DNA of 7,112 bases. Source: Methanobacteriota archaeon. Lineage in GTDB: Archaea > Thermoplasmatota > Poseidoniia > Poseidoniales > Thalassarchaeaceae. Of the stretch, positions 5,404 to 7,112 are shown piece by piece; within the stretch, counting starts at the first letter, position 1; the number at the start of each line of letters is the position of its first letter. The translations under genes and the position numbers were made by a program. Below the pieces are notes generated by a model. The model made no database searches. It was not told the DNA's origin and saw only the letters and a list, made by a program, of their open reading frames with translations. The stretch is taken from assembly GCA_002712645.1 (NCBI GenBank), contig PAUH01000020.1:18785-25896 (forward strand), written 5' to 3'.

Positions 5404-5922
5404 ATGCTAAAGAAAGCGGTCATGCGTCAGTATTGGCGAGTTCAGCAGAGTCAGACTCTGATTTCAATGACATTTTGGGTCACCACCTTGACCCTTCTAA
5501 CTTGGCCTTATGTAAGTTGGAGATTCGATGGTGATTCTACCACATTTGGTATTTCATCAACTTATTGGGGTCTCTTTTCCATCGGTTTGTTTGTGGTTTT
5601 CTGTGTTATGATGATTGGTTGGATGTATGATGTAATCTTCTCACTGTGGAGAGATCATATGACTGTGATACAGGAAAGAAATCCTTACTCGACTTACATG
5701 TTGAACGGCCCTATTGGTTCGATTCTAGCCCAGACCAATGAGATACTGAAGAGGATTGGTGAAGATGATGAGGATATTGTTAAGCACACTCAGTTCGTTG
5801 ACAGGTGGTTGACGTGGAACTCGGAACAGGAGTTATGGAAGCGTACAATGGATGGTTTCACAGATGTTATGGGTGATGAGGATCCTGCGTTGCTTCATTT
5901 TTCTGAAAAGGGTGAGTCATGA
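5404..5922 (+). CDS. Two-span membrane protein of unknown function
   Basis: I do not recognise a family. The 172-residue product begins with a basic stretch (MLKKAVMRQYWRVQQ), then a membrane span at about 20-39, a short polar loop with FDGDSTTFGISS, and a second span at about 55-79 that is rich in Phe, Val, Met and Trp. Positive residues before the first and after the second span suggest both ends face the cytoplasm. The soluble part holds an ERNPYSTYMLNGP stretch near 91-103, a likely helix TNEILKRIGEDDED, and a tryptophan-rich segment near 134-145. The frame also allows ATG 5398, but GAGGG at 5393-5397 fits 5404 better. The stop overlaps the glycosyltransferase start (ATGA), so the two proteins are probably made together; a role as membrane partner of that enzyme is inference. 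Confidence 0.8.
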   Translation: MLKKAVMRQYWRVQQSQTLISMTFWVTTLTLLTWPYVSWRFDGDSTTFGISSTYWGLFSIGLFVVFCVMMIGWMYDVIFSLWRDHMTVIQERNPYSTYMLNGPIGSILAQTNEILKRIGEDDEDIVKHTQFVDRWLTWNSEQELWKRTMDGFTDVMGDEDPALLHFSEKGES

Positions 5923-6710
5923 AGATTGGAGCATCGGACTCAGATGTGCTGAGTGTGGATGTGGTGATACCGACTTTTCGCCGGCCTGAACACCTGGATA
6001 GATGTCTAAAGGCGCTTGAAAGCCAGAGTGTCTCCCCTGCTTCGATAGAAGTGGTTGATGATTCCGATGAAGATCGGGGACCGGCCTTTTCCAGGAATAT
6101 CGGTTGGAAGAAGGGGAGTGCTTCCATAGTCGCATTCACCGACGACGATTGCGTGCCGTCTTCCAATTGGATTGAGTCGATTTTGAAGGAGTTCGAGGTT
6201 GAGGGGGTTGATGCAATCGAGGGTTCTGTTACAACTGAGGACGGTGGTGTCCTTCTTTCGATGGATCCGCATCCCAAAGATCGGTGGAATCGTTTCAAAA
6301 CTGCGAATATGGCGTACAGGAGAGAAGTTTTGGAAGAGATTGGAGGTTTTGATGAGCGGTATTTCATACACAGGGAAGACACAGATATTGCCTGGAGGGC
6401 AATTAGCTCTGGGTTTTCTATCTCTTGGGCGCCAGAGTGTATCGTGCACCACCCTGATCGGCCAGGCATGCAGAGAATAATGCCCAGAAGCGAGATATTG
6501 CTGTATAGATGCGATAAGAAAAAATACGCTGAAGTGGCTGCTGGCATGATTTCTTTTGATACACTAAAGAATGGAAAACTGAAGGAGTTACGGAAATCGC
6601 TGAGAACGTATGACGATGAGTTTGTTGGTCCACTCAATAGGATAGAGAGTTTCTTTCTTTGGACGAGGGGTTTCTTGCTTGCCTTTTGGAGGAAAATTGG
6701 GATGAGATGA
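5919..6710 (+). CDS. GT2-family glycosyltransferase (GT-A fold)
   Basis: Probably transfers a sugar from a nucleotide-sugar donor onto a lipid- or protein-linked glycan at the cytoplasmic face of the membrane; donor and acceptor cannot be read from the sequence. The 263-residue protein opens with VDVVIPTFRRPEHLDRCLKAL (13-33), then VVDDSD (45-50), GPAFSRNIG (54-62), and the metal- and nucleotide-binding VAFTDDDC (71-78, Asp75-77). ANMAYRREVLEEIGGFDERYF (129-149) and HREDTDIAWR (151-160) supply the acceptor-site motif with the likely catalytic acidic pair Glu153-Asp154. There is no clear membrane span; the C-terminal helix is aromatic and basic (FFLWTRGFLLAFWRKIGMR) and may lie on the membrane. 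The interval between VVDD and GPA is very short for the family. It overlaps the upstream membrane gene by four bases and has GGTGA three bases before its ATG. Confidence 0.9.
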   Translation: MKIGASDSDVLSVDVVIPTFRRPEHLDRCLKALESQSVSPASIEVVDDSDEDRGPAFSRNIGWKKGSASIVAFTDDDCVPSSNWIESILKEFEVEGVDAIEGSVTTEDGGVLLSMDPHPKDRWNRFKTANMAYRREVLEEIGGFDERYFIHREDTDIAWRAISSGFSISWAPECIVHHPDRPGMQRIMPRSEILLYRCDKKKYAEVAAGMISFDTLKNGKLKELRKSLRTYDDEFVGPLNRIESFFLWTRGFLLAFWRKIGMR

Positions 6711-6714
6711 TTTC

Positions 6715-7112
6715 TCAAAGTGCATTGAGGAATTGATAGAGTTGCATGTCGAATTTGTTTAATTTCTCAATATCAACTTCATCGGAGGGTTTGTGTTTGA
6801 CTGCCCTGATATATTGTATGAGTCGCCAAAATCGTAATTTCTTCAATAGGAAGAGTATTGCCCACCTATCTCCAAATGTCGCGTGTTTGGTATCAGATTC
6901 ATTAGACCAGCCAAGCTCATCTAAAGCATCCATTCCTGTTTCGGCGATTATGATTTTGTCAAAGAGGAGGATGTTTTCTTTCGCGATATGGAAGTGGCCT
7001 TCTGTCACTGGGTCAGACGGATTGTGATTTCTGGAAAATATCCGCGTATAGTACTCCGGTGACGTGTAAATGTCTTCATCCATCAGATATTGTTCGTAAT
7101 TTGTTGATTTTG
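6715..7112 (-). CDS. Probable sulfotransferase family 2 protein, C-terminal part
   Basis: The frame stays open from TGA 6715-6717 to the right edge, giving 131 residues, so the gene starts outside the window. The Met at 7083 is probably internal, since coding-like sequence (STNYEQYL) continues upstream. The pattern fits the C-terminal half of sulfotransferase family 2: residues that read PVTEGHFHIAKENILLFDKIII followed by AETGMDALDELGW, matching the family's 'A..NL..FD.vgltE..d.sl.lL...LGW' arrangement, and NKFDMQLYQFLNAL at the end, like the family's 'D..LY.fa'. Such enzymes move sulfate from PAPS to a sugar or other acceptor. The PAPS-binding motifs lie in the missing N-terminal half, so activity cannot be judged. 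It converges on the glycosyltransferase with a four-base gap, which suits a glycan-modifying locus. Other alpha/beta transferases remain possible. Confidence 0.55.
   Translation of the reverse strand, partial: KSTNYEQYLMDEDIYTSPEYYTRIFSRNHNPSDPVTEGHFHIAKENILLFDKIIIAETGMDALDELGWSNESDTKHATFGDRWAILFLLKKLRFWRLIQYIRAVKHKPSDEVDIEKLNKFDMQLYQFLNAL

Noticed and set aside
5867..6718. Long minus-strand open frame (283 codons) opposite the glycosyltransferase
   Set aside because: Serine/leucine-rich shadow with no domain pattern; the opposite strand encodes a clear GT2 enzyme over the same bases.

Overview
The window looks like a piece of an archaeal genome, most likely a planktonic euryarchaeon of the Marine Group II / Poseidoniia kind. 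The archaeal call rests on ribosomal protein L18a (LX), prefoldin alpha and an archaeal-style FtsY lying side by side. The narrower taxon is inference from gene content (archaeal core genes, a bacterial-type GroES/GroEL pair, a eukaryote-type OMP decarboxylase, compact operons); no rRNA or marker phylogeny is available here. Genes are tightly packed, often with 1-4 base stop/start overlaps and GGAG/GGTGA-type ribosome sites. No stretch over 300 bases lacks a gene. I saw no tRNA, rRNA, CRISPR array or insertion sequence.

Layout. (1) Bases 1-1530, minus strand: groES then groEL, a group I chaperonin pair. groEL runs off the left edge after 412 codons. (2) A divergent control region of about 110 bases with a perfect 15-base palindrome. 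(3) Bases 1643-2616, plus strand: pyrF (OMP decarboxylase, pyrimidine synthesis), overlapped by a gene for a 73-residue single-span membrane protein. (4) Bases 2625-4996, minus strand: a prefoldin alpha - ftsY - membrane-anchored receiver-like protein operon. The last protein has a CheY-like domain that has lost its phosphorylation residues, then a proline-rich linker and one C-terminal membrane span. (5) A divergent promoter region with TATA-like boxes about 26 bases upstream of both flanking start codons. (6) Bases 5116-6710, plus strand: L18a, a two-span membrane protein of unknown function, and a GT2 glycosyltransferase overlapping it by 4 bases. (7) Bases 6715-7112, minus strand: the C-terminal part of a probable sulfotransferase, convergent with the glycosyltransferase.

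Themes. Much of the window concerns protein folding and delivery: GroES/GroEL and prefoldin fold proteins, FtsY docks the signal recognition particle, and L18a belongs to the large ribosomal subunit. The right end looks like surface-glycan work: a glycosyltransferase, a membrane partner and a candidate sulfate-transferring enzyme. The least expected gene is the degenerate receiver with a tail anchor, translationally linked to ftsY. It could be a membrane-bound, phosphorylation-independent adaptor linked to protein targeting, but that role is inference from position only.
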